This document shows, one piece after another, positions 1 to 8,385 of a stretch of DNA of 64,000 bases. Within the stretch, counting starts at the first letter, position 1; each line of letters begins with the position of its first letter. Under the pieces are notes generated by a model. It searched no databases and had not been told where the DNA came from. It worked only from the letters and a program-made list of their open reading frames with translations. A program made the translations under genes and the position numbers. Origin of the DNA: Harmothoe impar (Eukaryota; Annelida; Polychaeta; Phyllodocida; Polynoidae); assembly GCA_947462335.1 (NCBI GenBank), contig OX381704.1:42598942-42662941 (forward strand), read 5' to 3'.

Positions 1-2456
1 AGGTTAACTACAATCAAATATTTAGCTAATATGATATATAGTCACATTAGGTTTTCCATTATTAATGATTGATGTGACAGCATTTTCTACATGTATTAGG
101 AATTGCTAAGGGGGAAATCGAAAAGAAAAATTCCCTACCTGTGTTTTTCTTTCAACACCAACCTGAAACACATCTTCTCTTTTTTGGCCTGAGATTAAAG
201 GTACACTAGTTCCCTACCATGTTAATAGATATATAGTTATTGCTTTGGGATATCTTACTATATGTACACGTTTCTTTCACCGTGAAATTCACATAACGGT
301 AATTTTGAAACTCTTGTTGTCAACTACCTGACACCCACATGCCTCTCACCTCCCACCGCGACGGGTGGTGTTCGTGACAGGTGTCACTATGATGCCAGCA
401 GACGACATTTTTGATAGCAGACGCCTTTTAGAATTGAGGACTCCCTGGCGCGTTCATTTCCCGCCCTCGTTGTGACTGAGTGCGCAGTATAAATACAGCC
501 GTGCTGTGCACTGACATGAAAAGTCCATTTAGCTATGGACGCGGTAGTGTGGGATTGTAGCAGGACTGCCTACCGGCTAGTACCTGTAGATATATGCATA
601 ATAGATTAAAGGCAAATGTGGTGACTACGCAGAAGCCACCTGGTGACAAAAAACTAAACTGCTGAAAACTGGTGTTTGTGTTGGCTTTAAATTTAACTGT
701 ACATACACTTGAATATCAGCTTTTAGCTCGCGTTCATTATCATAATCTTAGATATAGCCTGAGCCACATGTATGTTTTTGGCATGGCCTATTTATCTTGG
801 GTTAACCTAAGAGCACCTGTATTTAAAACATATTGCCATTCAAGGCACTGCTCCTGGCACACACTGGGTCAATTCCAACAGTATTGTTTATCCAAAAATG
901 CATGCCTCAGTTTACCCAGTTCTGCTTGTGTAGTGATAATCCTACACTAAAGTCTTGTCAACAACCCTTATCCTAAAAAAACTGCCCTACACTGTAAAAG
1001 GTTGGTTGTCACTTTTTGTAGGTGTACAGTAGCTTCTTCTGTAGATGTACAGTTTATTGTAGGTAAATAGTAGAATCTAGTGTAAATCTACAGTAGATTC
1101 TACTGTAAATTCATTCTACAGGAGATTCTTCACTGTTTCGTAGGAGATAATAATCATGACATCTATGTCTTTACGCTCCAATTAGTGCTCGTGATCAAGC
1201 TATGATTCTAAATAATTGTTGTATATTAGTCTGTAATAGCCATCAATATTCATATTACCTGCAAAATAATCATCCTTAGGCCATTTTTCAAAATGAAAAA
1301 ACATGATAAAAGTGGACAAATATTGGCATATTTGGTATCAAATTAAAGCTAATACTGCCAGTAATACAGTGGGATAGAAACAACTTACATATTCCGCGCT
1401 TTTACAGACCAATAAGTACTAAAATGTGAATTTTGGTTGCGAAAAACATGTATTATCCCATACATTTTAGCCCGCGAATAAAAGCCTCCCTCGTCGTATT
1501 TTTCATACCTTGGTGATGAGAAACCACTTTTTTTGAGTGGCCTTATATCATCCCCGATGAGTGAAAAATAAACCCAATGTGAAACCAAGAACTCATCATT
1601 TTGTTATCATAACGTGTACCCTCATGCAATACTGCTATTGATATTAAAATGCAGAGTGAGTCCTGGGATATGTTATTTCTATTGGAGCCATGGTCGAGGC
1701 AGATTGGGCAGGAAGAATGGCAAGAAGTATTATATACAACAGGTTTTTTCATGTTTAAAAAGGATTTCATGTTTCTTTTGATTCGCAGTAGCGGTGTATG
1801 CACTGGACTAGCAAGGTCTCGACTGGTGCCGTTATTGACTAAGGCATTGGCCATATTTTGTTTGGATTTAGTCATTTCGACTAATGCATTAGTCATTTAC
1901 TACATCCAGGAATTAATATCCCTTTCACTAATCTGGGTTAGCCACAATCGACTAAGCTCTAAACCCAAAGAGTATCAGTGTTGGCCATCATCCGATTGTA
2001 TACAAGTGGCCTAAGAACCTTCCCTGGGATGGATAGGAGGGATATTGGTCTCGACTAGTTTACTGTGTTAGCTTTGCGATTTCTTTGATGGAATCACCGT
2101 AGCCCGTTTCCAGGAATCAGGGAATATTTCTTTTTGAATGGAGTTGTTGATCTCGGTACTATTAAGGCTGTAACCAATTCGTGCTTATTAGCGTATGACT
2201 TTATTTGTGGCGTTCCCCTTCATGATGGAAGAGAGCTCGTCCAAGATCACTGGACTAATGGTAAAAGGTGTCTAGCTGGTGCTCATATCTTCTGTATACC
2301 CTCCCTGTGAATAGGTTAAGAGGGGGTTTTAAGCCTAGCAGGTACAGAAGCTGTGACACATTGTATGCTTTAGTATCATGATAATAATTAAATGCAACGT
2401 ATTTGCATCCATGGAAGAAAGTGGTTTCCCATAACGATACCATGAGGAACTAATCC
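1..2456. other. Left host flank, no supported gene
   Basis: This is host DNA left of the insertion. Open frames here are short, lack recognisable motifs and carry no convincing splice structure. A cluster of short inverted motifs built on TCTACAGTAGA and CTACTGTA occupies about 1010-1140 and may be the remnant of a small palindromic element. Nothing else could be assigned. Confidence 0.6.
488..495 (+). promoter_or_regulatory. TATA-box-like octamer in host flank
   Basis: TATAAATA sits in a locally GC-richer stretch and fits a core promoter. No gene could be tied to it, since the open frame that begins at 672 looks non-coding. It may be chance in AT-rich DNA. Confidence 0.2.
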
Positions 2457-2462
2457 AATGTG
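2457..2462. repeat. Target-site duplication, left copy (AATGTG)
   Basis: AATGTG directly abuts the outer base of the left terminal repeat. The same six bases follow the right terminal repeat at 25043-25048. A 6-bp duplication is the hallmark of Maverick/Polinton integration by a retroviral-type integrase. Confidence 0.95.
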
Positions 2463-2598
2463 AGTAGTATATGGCAGGCTCTACGTAGGGGTGTAATCAA
2501 AGGTAATTATATTACAATTACCTGGCTATTACTGGAGGGTGTTTGGGGGTAATTTAGGCAATTACTTGACTGCTTTACACTTACTTGACACCTACTTT
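2463..2598 (+). repeat. Left terminal inverted repeat
   Basis: Pairs with 24907-25042 over 136 bp without gaps. The mismatches I see are in the CTGGCTATT segment (CTGACTATT in the other copy) and at 2592. It starts AGTAGTATATGG, the AG start typical of Polintons. In protein-primed replication such ends serve as origins, which is known for relatives and inferred here. Confidence 0.96.
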
Positions 2599-2815
2599 TC
2601 TCACTTATGATAGACAAAGGAGTAGTATATGATAAAACAATAGAACAGGGTCAAAAGAGGTAATAGAGAACGGAAGCTATTTTGTATTTTATGACTTAAT
2701 GGTTGAAGTGAGATTTTATTGTATCACTCTTTTGGATCGTAGTACTTTGGATTGGGTTAATGCGAGCAAGACGTTGTCTACTAGAATCGCTGAAATCTAG
2801 GATTGATTTACTATA
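2599..2815. other. Left subterminal leader
   Basis: AT-rich spacer between the left terminal repeat and the first accessory gene. It probably contains that gene's promoter, but I see no clear TATA box or other site. Confidence 0.4.
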
Positions 2816-3400
2816 ATGGAGCGTCTATATCGTCATCATGATATGGAAGTTTCTTATATTTATCATGATAAAACACACATGGACGACTTGGATTGTCTGA
2901 TAACAGAGGACGATTCATTTAGCAAATTCCCAGCTACACAAAATATAACTATCCCTATGGATTTTAAGTATTTGGAAAAGGCTTGGGATCTTTCTGAAAG
3001 AGACAGTTCAGTTAGTGATTCTTGTCTTGTTTTGACTCCTTTGTTTGAAGCTTTGAAAGCCTTCTTAGACATTATCAAGGAAGAGACTGACTATTTTCTT
3101 GTGCAACGTTTGGATACTTTAGAGAGAGCTAATGTGAGATACGGATTCATGAATTTAGTATTTTATGGACATGCTGTCGTGAGGAACGCCAAGAAAACAA
3201 GGCTGACTCCATTGATAGAAACAAAGGAGTTTATTGCTTTGTTGAAAGCTGGTTATGCTTATAATTCTGATTTGTTCTCATGTATTCAGATTGAGACTAG
3301 ATCTCAGTTTAAAGGACTGTTATTGAGTTTAATTTATGACTCTATGTTATGTCAGCATGGTCAAAGTCATTCTCGACCTTTTTATGGTTGGTCTAAATGA
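2816..3400 (+). CDS. Accessory protein A of the F-x-G-W paralog family
   Basis: A 194-residue protein of unknown function. It is clearly related to the products at 5000-5551 and, more distantly, 7067-7555. Shared features in order are an acidic N-terminus, a short I-x-IP strand (near residue 44), a helical middle with an E-T-D motif (F-L-x-x-I-x-x-E-T-D), and a C-terminal helix carrying S-x-F-x-x-LL-x-S. The very end is FYGW. There is no signal peptide or membrane segment, so the protein is probably intracellular. It is the first gene inside the left terminal repeat, where an early regulatory or host-interaction gene would be expected, but that is inference. I do not recognise the family. I considered a viral Bcl-2-like protein because of the terminal GW and helical look, but the BH1 signature is absent. 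Confidence 0.75.
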   Translation: MERLYRHHDMEVSYIYHDKTHMDDLDCLITEDDSFSKFPATQNITIPMDFKYLEKAWDLSERDSSVSDSCLVLTPLFEALKAFLDIIKEETDYFLVQRLDTLERANVRYGFMNLVFYGHAVVRNAKKTRLTPLIETKEFIALLKAGYAYNSDLFSCIQIETRSQFKGLLLSLIYDSMLCQHGQSHSRPFYGWSK

Positions 3401-4733
3401 CAATTATTTTTTATTTTGATGTCGGTCTCTTTCTCCATTAATGAAGAGGAGGCCTATGCATAGTGTGATGTATGGGTCTCTCAGGGGACTAGTTGACAGG
3501 TAAGAAAGATGCTCTATCCCGAGCAGTACGGGTTAGAAATCTCCTTCCAGCAACAGCTTAAGAAGACCTACAACATCCAGACCCCGACCAGAGGTCGAGG
3601 TCTGTGGCTAATCTCGTGAGATATTGCCGGTGTTTTGTTATAATAGAGACGACATGACAGTCTATATAATTATGTTATAACCGCTTAAAGGGGGGTTTAG
3701 TACTGTACGTCTTTGAAAATCTATGTTTATCAAGTGTAAATATGCTATATAGACGCTCATACTGATGTTCTATGAAAAACTCATTTGTTTCTATTTTAAA
3801 AACATTTGTATCAGTTGTAACACGTAGATTTAGAATGCTTTATGCGCGTGCTTATGTGAAATTTAATAAAAATGACGCTAGTGGCGCCCTCTTACAATAA
3901 AAGAAGGAATTAAGTCATCTGGTAGTTACGCATTTTGTGTTGCGACGGAGAATATTAAATTTAGTTAGTTAGTTGGTCTCCTAAAGAGGAGACTGTTTGT
4001 GAGTCTTTTGGACTCAACTTACTAAAGCTTTATAAAAGCTTTAGCTAGTGAGGCTAATCTCATCAGATACCTCAGTTTTGAGTGTCTGATAATGTTTTAG
4101 ACTTCATGTAGTTTTCAATAGATTAAGACAAAAGGGGTTTAATATTGAAACATCATAAGTCTGCTAAATGTTAATTAAAATACATTAAAACAAGATATTG
4201 AAATCTAAAAGCAATAGTCTTAGAACAGTTTTGTTTAGTTTATATTTTAAAAACAGGTCGGCATAGTTTCAAGAAAGACACAAACAGAGTACCCCATTCA
4301 TGACGTTGTGTCGTATCAGGTAAGTGGCGCCCTCTCGCGAAGTGAATAAATGCCAGCGTTACTCAACAGAGGACGCCACTATAATAGTAAGGATAGAATT
4401 TAGTTACAGACTCGAGTGTTTTCTTTGTTTTATGAATAAAGCAATGTCGTAGACATTATAAGACAGATGAGATAATGATGTCTACGGTGTTACTAATTGT
4501 TTGCGGTACTCGTGATTTTGTATAAGTATTTTGATATATGTGGAATGTGTTGATGTAATGACATACCCCATTAATTAGCGTCTAGAATCTGCATAAGATG
4601 TTACTGGAGAACTACAACCAAAGCATAGAGATTGCAAGACACTTTAATTAGTGTGGCTAATCTCATTAGGTATTGAGGTGTTTATTTGACACCTCAAATA
4701 CCTCCCATATAATCTAAAGTCATTTTATTAGAA
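3401..4733. repeat. Gene-free spacer of diverged tandem units
   Basis: No open frame of note. Three copies of a GGCTAATCTC motif (near 3606, 4052 and 4655) mark the starts of diverged tandem units. In the first two units the same landmarks recur at matching offsets: AAAGGGG-TTTA about 80 bp in, GTGGCGCCCTCT about 275-285 bp in, then ATTTAGTTA. Small self-complementary elements recur, such as GGTCTCCTAAAGAGGAGAC at about 3974 and CTAAAGCTTTATAAAAGCTTTAG at about 4022. The unit may encode a structured RNA or be a regulatory duplication. I cannot tell which. Confidence 0.5.
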
Positions 4734-4806
4734 GCCTGGTTAGCTCAGAAGGGAGAGCGTCAGACTTTTAATCTGAAGGTCGCGAGTTCAATCCTCGCAC
4801 CAGGTG
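4734..4806 (+). tRNA. tRNA-Lys (anticodon TTT)
   Basis: A complete cloverleaf can be drawn. The 7-bp acceptor stem GCCTGGT/ACCAGGT has one terminal G-T pair. The D stem is GCTC/GAGC, the anticodon stem TCAGA/TCTGA has loop CTTTTAA, and the T stem GCGAG/CTCGC has loop TTCAATC. Discriminator base is G, there is no intron and CCA is not encoded. The internal A box (TAGCTCAGAAGG) and B box (GAGTTCAATCC) fit RNA polymerase III promoters, and a TTTT run at 4813-4816 can terminate transcription. The gene lies well inside the element between two paralogous protein genes, so it is element cargo, not a host tRNA at the insertion site. Confidence 0.93.
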
Positions 4807-4859
4807 ATTACATTTTGCTTCTATGTTGGTCACCATCTGTCGTTTGGAGGTGTATACAG

Positions 4860-4899
4860 AGTAAAAGTTATGACCATGCAGGTGGTCATAACTTTTACT
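4860..4899 (+). ncRNA. Perfect 17-bp stem-loop just after the tRNA gene
   Basis: Arms 4860-4876 and 4883-4899 are perfectly complementary around a 6-nt loop. The hairpin starts 53 nt after the end of the tRNA gene and contains TTTT in its 3' arm. It could be an RNA hairpin made by polymerase III read-through, as in the tRNA-linked hairpin RNAs of murine gammaherpesvirus 68. It could equally be an upstream element of the gene at 5000. The structure is seen; the function is inference. Confidence 0.45.
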
Positions 4900-4999
4900 T
4901 TGAGCAATTTAGCCGTGGTTAACACAACAAGTCTATGAGGGCGCTATTTTAGTTCACGCTGCATGGTAGAGAAGACTGTTCTTTTTACTGCTAGACAAA

Positions 5000-5551
5000 A
5001 TGTCTGAATCAGACACAGATTTTGAATTAGAAATTATTTTGTGGGATGAAGTAGATAGAGACGATTATCATACATGTCCAGAAGATGACATTTTAGACTA
5101 CACTTCTACGAAAAGCATTATTATTCCTATACAGCGACAGTGTGTTGATGATGTGTATAAGGCTTTAAATGGGCATTCAGTAGGAAGTTTATCAGAAGAG
5201 CTGTTAGAAATCGTTGATTCTTTAAAAAGATTTTTAAAAGAAATAGACGGGGAAACAGACCACATTGCGGTATTTCGAAATAATTTGTACGAGGTTCATG
5301 ACGCTATTCACATTGTAGTCTATTGCGATCAAATAATACACTCTGATGACGGATTGATTAGAATAGATCAATTAAAACAATATCAACGTTTACTAGTTGC
5401 AGCAAGGAATTATAATCAGGAACTGTTTCAGATTGAAACTATTGACACTAAAAGCCGATTCAGATCTTTATTAGTATCAATGCTGAAGGATTCAGAGATG
5501 TTTGTCAATGGACTCATAAGAGCGTGGGCTTTTCACGGGTGGAGTCAGTGA
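5000..5551 (+). CDS. Accessory protein B of the F-x-G-W paralog family
   Basis: A 183-residue paralog of the product at 2816-3400. Both have an acidic N-terminal segment, a short I-IP strand followed by a helical region, and F-L-x-x-I-x-x-E-T-D near the middle. Both also have an N-Y/Y-N, ELF/DLF, Q-I-E-T stretch, then S-R/Q-F-R/K-x-LL-x-S, and an FHGW or FYGW end. The first ATG in the frame, preceded by AAA, is used. The tRNA-Lys gene and the 17-bp stem-loop lie immediately upstream. The protein is acidic with no targeting signal. Function is unknown. The terminal aromatic-x-G-W block is the best-conserved feature and is a candidate binding motif. Confidence 0.78.
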   Translation: MSESDTDFELEIILWDEVDRDDYHTCPEDDILDYTSTKSIIIPIQRQCVDDVYKALNGHSVGSLSEELLEIVDSLKRFLKEIDGETDHIAVFRNNLYEVHDAIHIVVYCDQIIHSDDGLIRIDQLKQYQRLLVAARNYNQELFQIETIDTKSRFRSLLVSMLKDSEMFVNGLIRAWAFHGWSQ

Positions 5552-5700
5552 CGCGGGAAATTCTATGAATATACATGAGGTCTCAGACCAATGATTCTTT
5601 TGTCTCGGAGTTTGTTTTTAGATTTTTCTTTTTTTGCTGAGGAAAAGGGTTTAAAAGAGCGCGACGTCTTTGTGAGTTTGTTGGTTTAAACACATTTACC
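5552..5700. other. Intergenic leader of the spliced gene
   Basis: A short AT- and T-rich spacer between the paralog gene and the spliced gene. It contains the TATA-like element noted separately. A polypyrimidine tract lies at about 5620-5637, but no acceptor use is evident. Confidence 0.4.
5650..5657 (+). promoter_or_regulatory. TATA-like box (TTTAAAAG)
   Basis: TTTAAAAG followed by a GC-rich initiator-like stretch lies about 50 bp before the ATG at 5701. That ATG has a strong context (ACCATGG). The placement fits a core promoter with a very short leader. Confidence 0.45.
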
Positions 5701-6379
5701 ATGGAGTTCACACATGTTTTGAGCGCTAAAACTACTGTACTATTCAGCGGAGCTGAAGTCAAGTTCACTAGAACTACATTTAGGGGAGTGAGACATATAT
5801 ATGTTCCTACTACCGTCGTCGAGTGGGCTACTCAGATGAAAACTGTGATCGATAATTTGGACTGCTCTACTACAGAACAAACAATCGGGACTCTTCATCC
5901 TCAGTGGAAGTTGACTAAGTCTACTTTTAGAGGAGTGGAGTATGTCGGCTTTGTGAAGTACGTCGGCCAGTTGAGAATCGGGTAAGTTCATTATTTGGTT
6001 TTAGCATGATTCATACTGACGTCGTTTCTTGTCATTGACGTCGGTCAACTGAATTAAGTTTTCACATAGATTTGTCTCTGGTTTGAATCAACAATCGTGA
6101 GAGTTTATATATTAATTTAATTAAATCTGTCGAAATAAATAAGAATACGTCAAGTCTAGATGATTAAAGAACTTCTTATAGATCAAGTTTACATTTTTTT
6201 TTTTTAGATTATAAACTACAACTACTTAGCTGAATCATGACTCATAGGTTTATTTTATTTTTATTTCAGCTTTGAATGTGTAAATGTGAGCATAGACGAC
6301 TACCGCAAGCTGTGCGCTATAACATCAGCTGATCCTCCAGAAGCCTCACCAGCAGTCGTCGTCATCAATGACGACGGCA

Positions 6380-6412
<33 letters not shown>

Positions 6413-7062
6413 CTGGTCAAAGTGGTGCGAGAGTAGTGCAAGTTCAGGCATCAACCGCTAGAGGGGGTGAAAAGAGGTCTTCCCCGTTTAAAACTCCTCT
6501 GAAAAAGAGGAAAGTCATCTCTGTGTGGAAGTGGGTTCTAGACAGGGGAACAGACCTTTCTATTCAGGAATCTAGTAATTGCTATTTCGGCAAGGCCAAC
6601 TGCGAATTCTCTTTAGAGCTTAAAAGAGAGAACTTAAAAAATCAAGAGGACAGTCAAGATTATGAACTCACTTTAAAAGAAGTGCAGAAGCCCCTCCCCT
6701 CTCCAGTAGAGTTAGCTACTAAAGTGTATGAGTATCTTCTTCGTCTGGAGTTTGCTCAGAAAGTGAAAGCAGCTTATTCTGGAGCAGGTTACTGCACTCC
6801 TGAAGAGTTTGATGATGATGATGATGATGGTGATTGCGTCTTAGAAAATCATATCAAGAAGTATTCAAGGACGTGCCACCTCAAGATCTCCATTACTCGC
6901 TTGCTAGAGGGTTGTAGCACTCTTTCCCCTTTCTTCGAGCGAGCAGGATACGTCAAATACGTCGACGCAGTCGAAGTGCTGGATGAGGTAGATCCTCAAG
7001 TCGTTCTCAGGAAAGGAAAATCCGAATTTGAAAACGAGTTCTGCGAGCTTGAGCTGATATAA
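5701..7062 (+). CDS. Spliced nuclear protein with NLS and PC4-like segment
   Basis: Two exons, 5701-5981 and 6270-7062, join in frame across a 288-bp intron with donor G|GTAAGT and a T-rich tract ending TTTCAG. The product is 357 residues. The intron falls in a region (residues about 73-105) whose pattern F-R-G, Y, K-Y, G-x-L-R-x-G, V-x-V-S-x-x-x-Y-x-x-L resembles the single-stranded-DNA-binding PC4 coactivator domain. A weaker F-R-G copy precedes it at about residue 40. An aspartate run (about 129-141) is followed by PLKKRKV (170-176), nearly the SV40 large-T nuclear localisation signal. The C-terminal half is unassigned and has a second acidic run. A nuclear DNA-binding regulator or replication factor is likely by inference. 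The ATG is in ideal Kozak context. Confidence 0.8.
5982..6269 (+). other. Intron of the spliced nuclear-protein gene
   Basis: GT...AG intron of 288 bp. The donor GTAAGT is the perfect consensus, and the acceptor follows TTTATTTTTATTT. Splicing removes an in-frame stop at 5983-5985 and restores one continuous frame of 358 codons including the stop. Confidence 0.88.
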
Positions 7063-7066
7063 TACA

Positions 7067-7555
7067 ATGTGTTTCGATCCAACATATAACTTTGTGATTA
7101 TCTTGCCCAAAGAAGACCTAGCAAAATTAAAAGAACTGTTTTCTCTTCCTTTAGAAGAAAGGATGTATGACAGCGAAGAAACACAGCAATTAGTGCACGG
7201 AATTGAGAGTTTCATAGACCAGTTCTCTTCAGATCTATGGCACACTACAGAACATATAGCGGCTACTTACACTGATGAAAACTCGAAGTATGCCACTGAG
7301 AATCTTGCTGCAATTCAGATCATTTTCCACAACTGTGAATTAGTCACAGGGTTAAAGGTGACGGACACTTCGGAATTTAAATTCCTTAAAAAACAGCTAG
7401 ACAAGAACCCTGTCATCAGTTACATGATGCACAGAATAAAAATGAAAGGGCTCTTTAAGACTGAGTGGCAAGAGCTAATGGAGTATGGTGAGTGGCTCTC
7501 TGAGAGCGCTACGTACCTAGAGCCCTTTTTTGGCTGGGAGGAATGCCCTTGTTAA
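7067..7555 (+). CDS. Accessory protein C, distant F-x-G-W paralog
   Basis: A 162-residue protein whose end (FFGW followed by six residues) matches the terminal FYGW/FHGW of the two upstream paralogs. It also shares an I-I-LP strand near the N-terminus, a central helical region and a C-terminal helix. It lacks their acidic N-terminal extension and the E-T-D motif is weak, so it is the most diverged member. Its ATG lies 4 nt after the stop codon of the spliced nuclear-protein gene. The two are therefore probably on one mRNA, with reinitiation or alternative splicing giving the second product. A perfect 28-bp hairpin follows the stop at once. Function unknown. Confidence 0.75.
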   Translation: MCFDPTYNFVIILPKEDLAKLKELFSLPLEERMYDSEETQQLVHGIESFIDQFSSDLWHTTEHIAATYTDENSKYATENLAAIQIIFHNCELVTGLKVTDTSEFKFLKKQLDKNPVISYMMHRIKMKGLFKTEWQELMEYGEWLSESATYLEPFFGWEECPC

Positions 7556-7560
7556 TTCTA

Positions 7561-7620
7561 GATTATAAATAAATCTAGCATTCTTTCAGCTTTGAAAGAA
7601 TGCTAGATTTATTTATAATC
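7561..7620. terminator. Perfect 28-bp hairpin with polyadenylation signals on both strands
   Basis: Arms 7561-7588 and 7593-7620 are perfect complements around the loop GCTT. AATAAA lies in the left arm on the plus strand and in the right arm on the minus strand, so the palindrome can supply poly(A) signals in both directions. It starts 5 nt after the plus-strand stop at 7555. A third partial copy (TGAAAGAATGCTA) follows at about 7625. Another possibility is a cruciform replication element. Confidence 0.6.
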
Positions 7621-8385
7621 ATGACTGAAAGAATGCTACAAAATTAAAAGTATAAGACTTTATTTCTATATTGTTTTGTTGATTAGTTAACATGAAGCAA
7701 TGCAAATATATATGTATGCAGGCAATCATTTGCAAAGGTGTTCTCTTGTCTAGAATACAAACTTAATTTCTGTTAACTTTATACGGTATACAAGGGCGTT
7801 ATAGTTATAAGTGTTACTTGTCACGTTAGTTATCAGCAGCGGCATTGTAAACGTCAGGGAAAATGCTTACATTAACCTTAATTAGTGTTCTTGTATATGA
7901 TATACGGTGTCTCAGTAATATACAGCGTTGTATACGTCAGGGAAAATGCTTACATAGGTTTTAATTAGTGATATTTTATATGATATACGGTATCTCAGTA
8001 ATATAGTCTTACATGATAGCACTATATACATTTTTAAGAAAACAGCTAAACATAAAGCACAAACTAATCACAGGCTTAATCAATAGTGACACAGTTTGTA
8101 ATTGTTACTCAATGGTATCAAAGTTTGTAATCGCTATTTAGTGTTTAATTGTACTTTTATACGATATACGGTATCTGATTAATACGGTGTTATATGATAG
8201 CTCTATATAGATATTATTTTCACAATGTCGCTGAGCATGAAGCACAAACAAAATACTTAGTTTATATGATATACAAGTAATTCGCTTAATTCTTAGATAT
8301 ATATATTGTATACAAACAATTCAGCTTATAGTTTGAGTATTAAGAATAAATCTGCTTAAATACACGAACGAGTTCTTTTTCCTAT
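7621..8385. repeat. AT-rich spacer with an 83-bp tandem duplication
   Basis: No gene. Two 83-bp units (7845-7927 and 7928-8010) share a TTGTA-ACGTCAGGGAAAATGCTTACAT block and a GATATACGGT-TCTCAGTAATAT block. A looser third copy of the second block lies near 8160-8210. The spacer lies downstream of both the plus-strand gene ending at 7555 and the minus-strand gene ending at 8386, so it may be a shared 3' region. Confidence 0.55.

Noticed and set aside
672..950. Gene downstream of the TATA-like box
   Set aside because: The frame has no recognisable domain and no ATG start in the annotated position, and its composition looks non-coding.
2816..3400. Viral Bcl-2 homolog
   Set aside because: The helical look and terminal G-W suggested a BH2 motif, but no BH1 signature (N-W-G-R) or membrane tail is present in any of the three paralogs.
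5000..7555. Retinoblastoma-binding L-x-C-x-E motif in the accessory proteins
   Set aside because: Near matches such as HTCPE and FCELE lack the required leucine or spacing.
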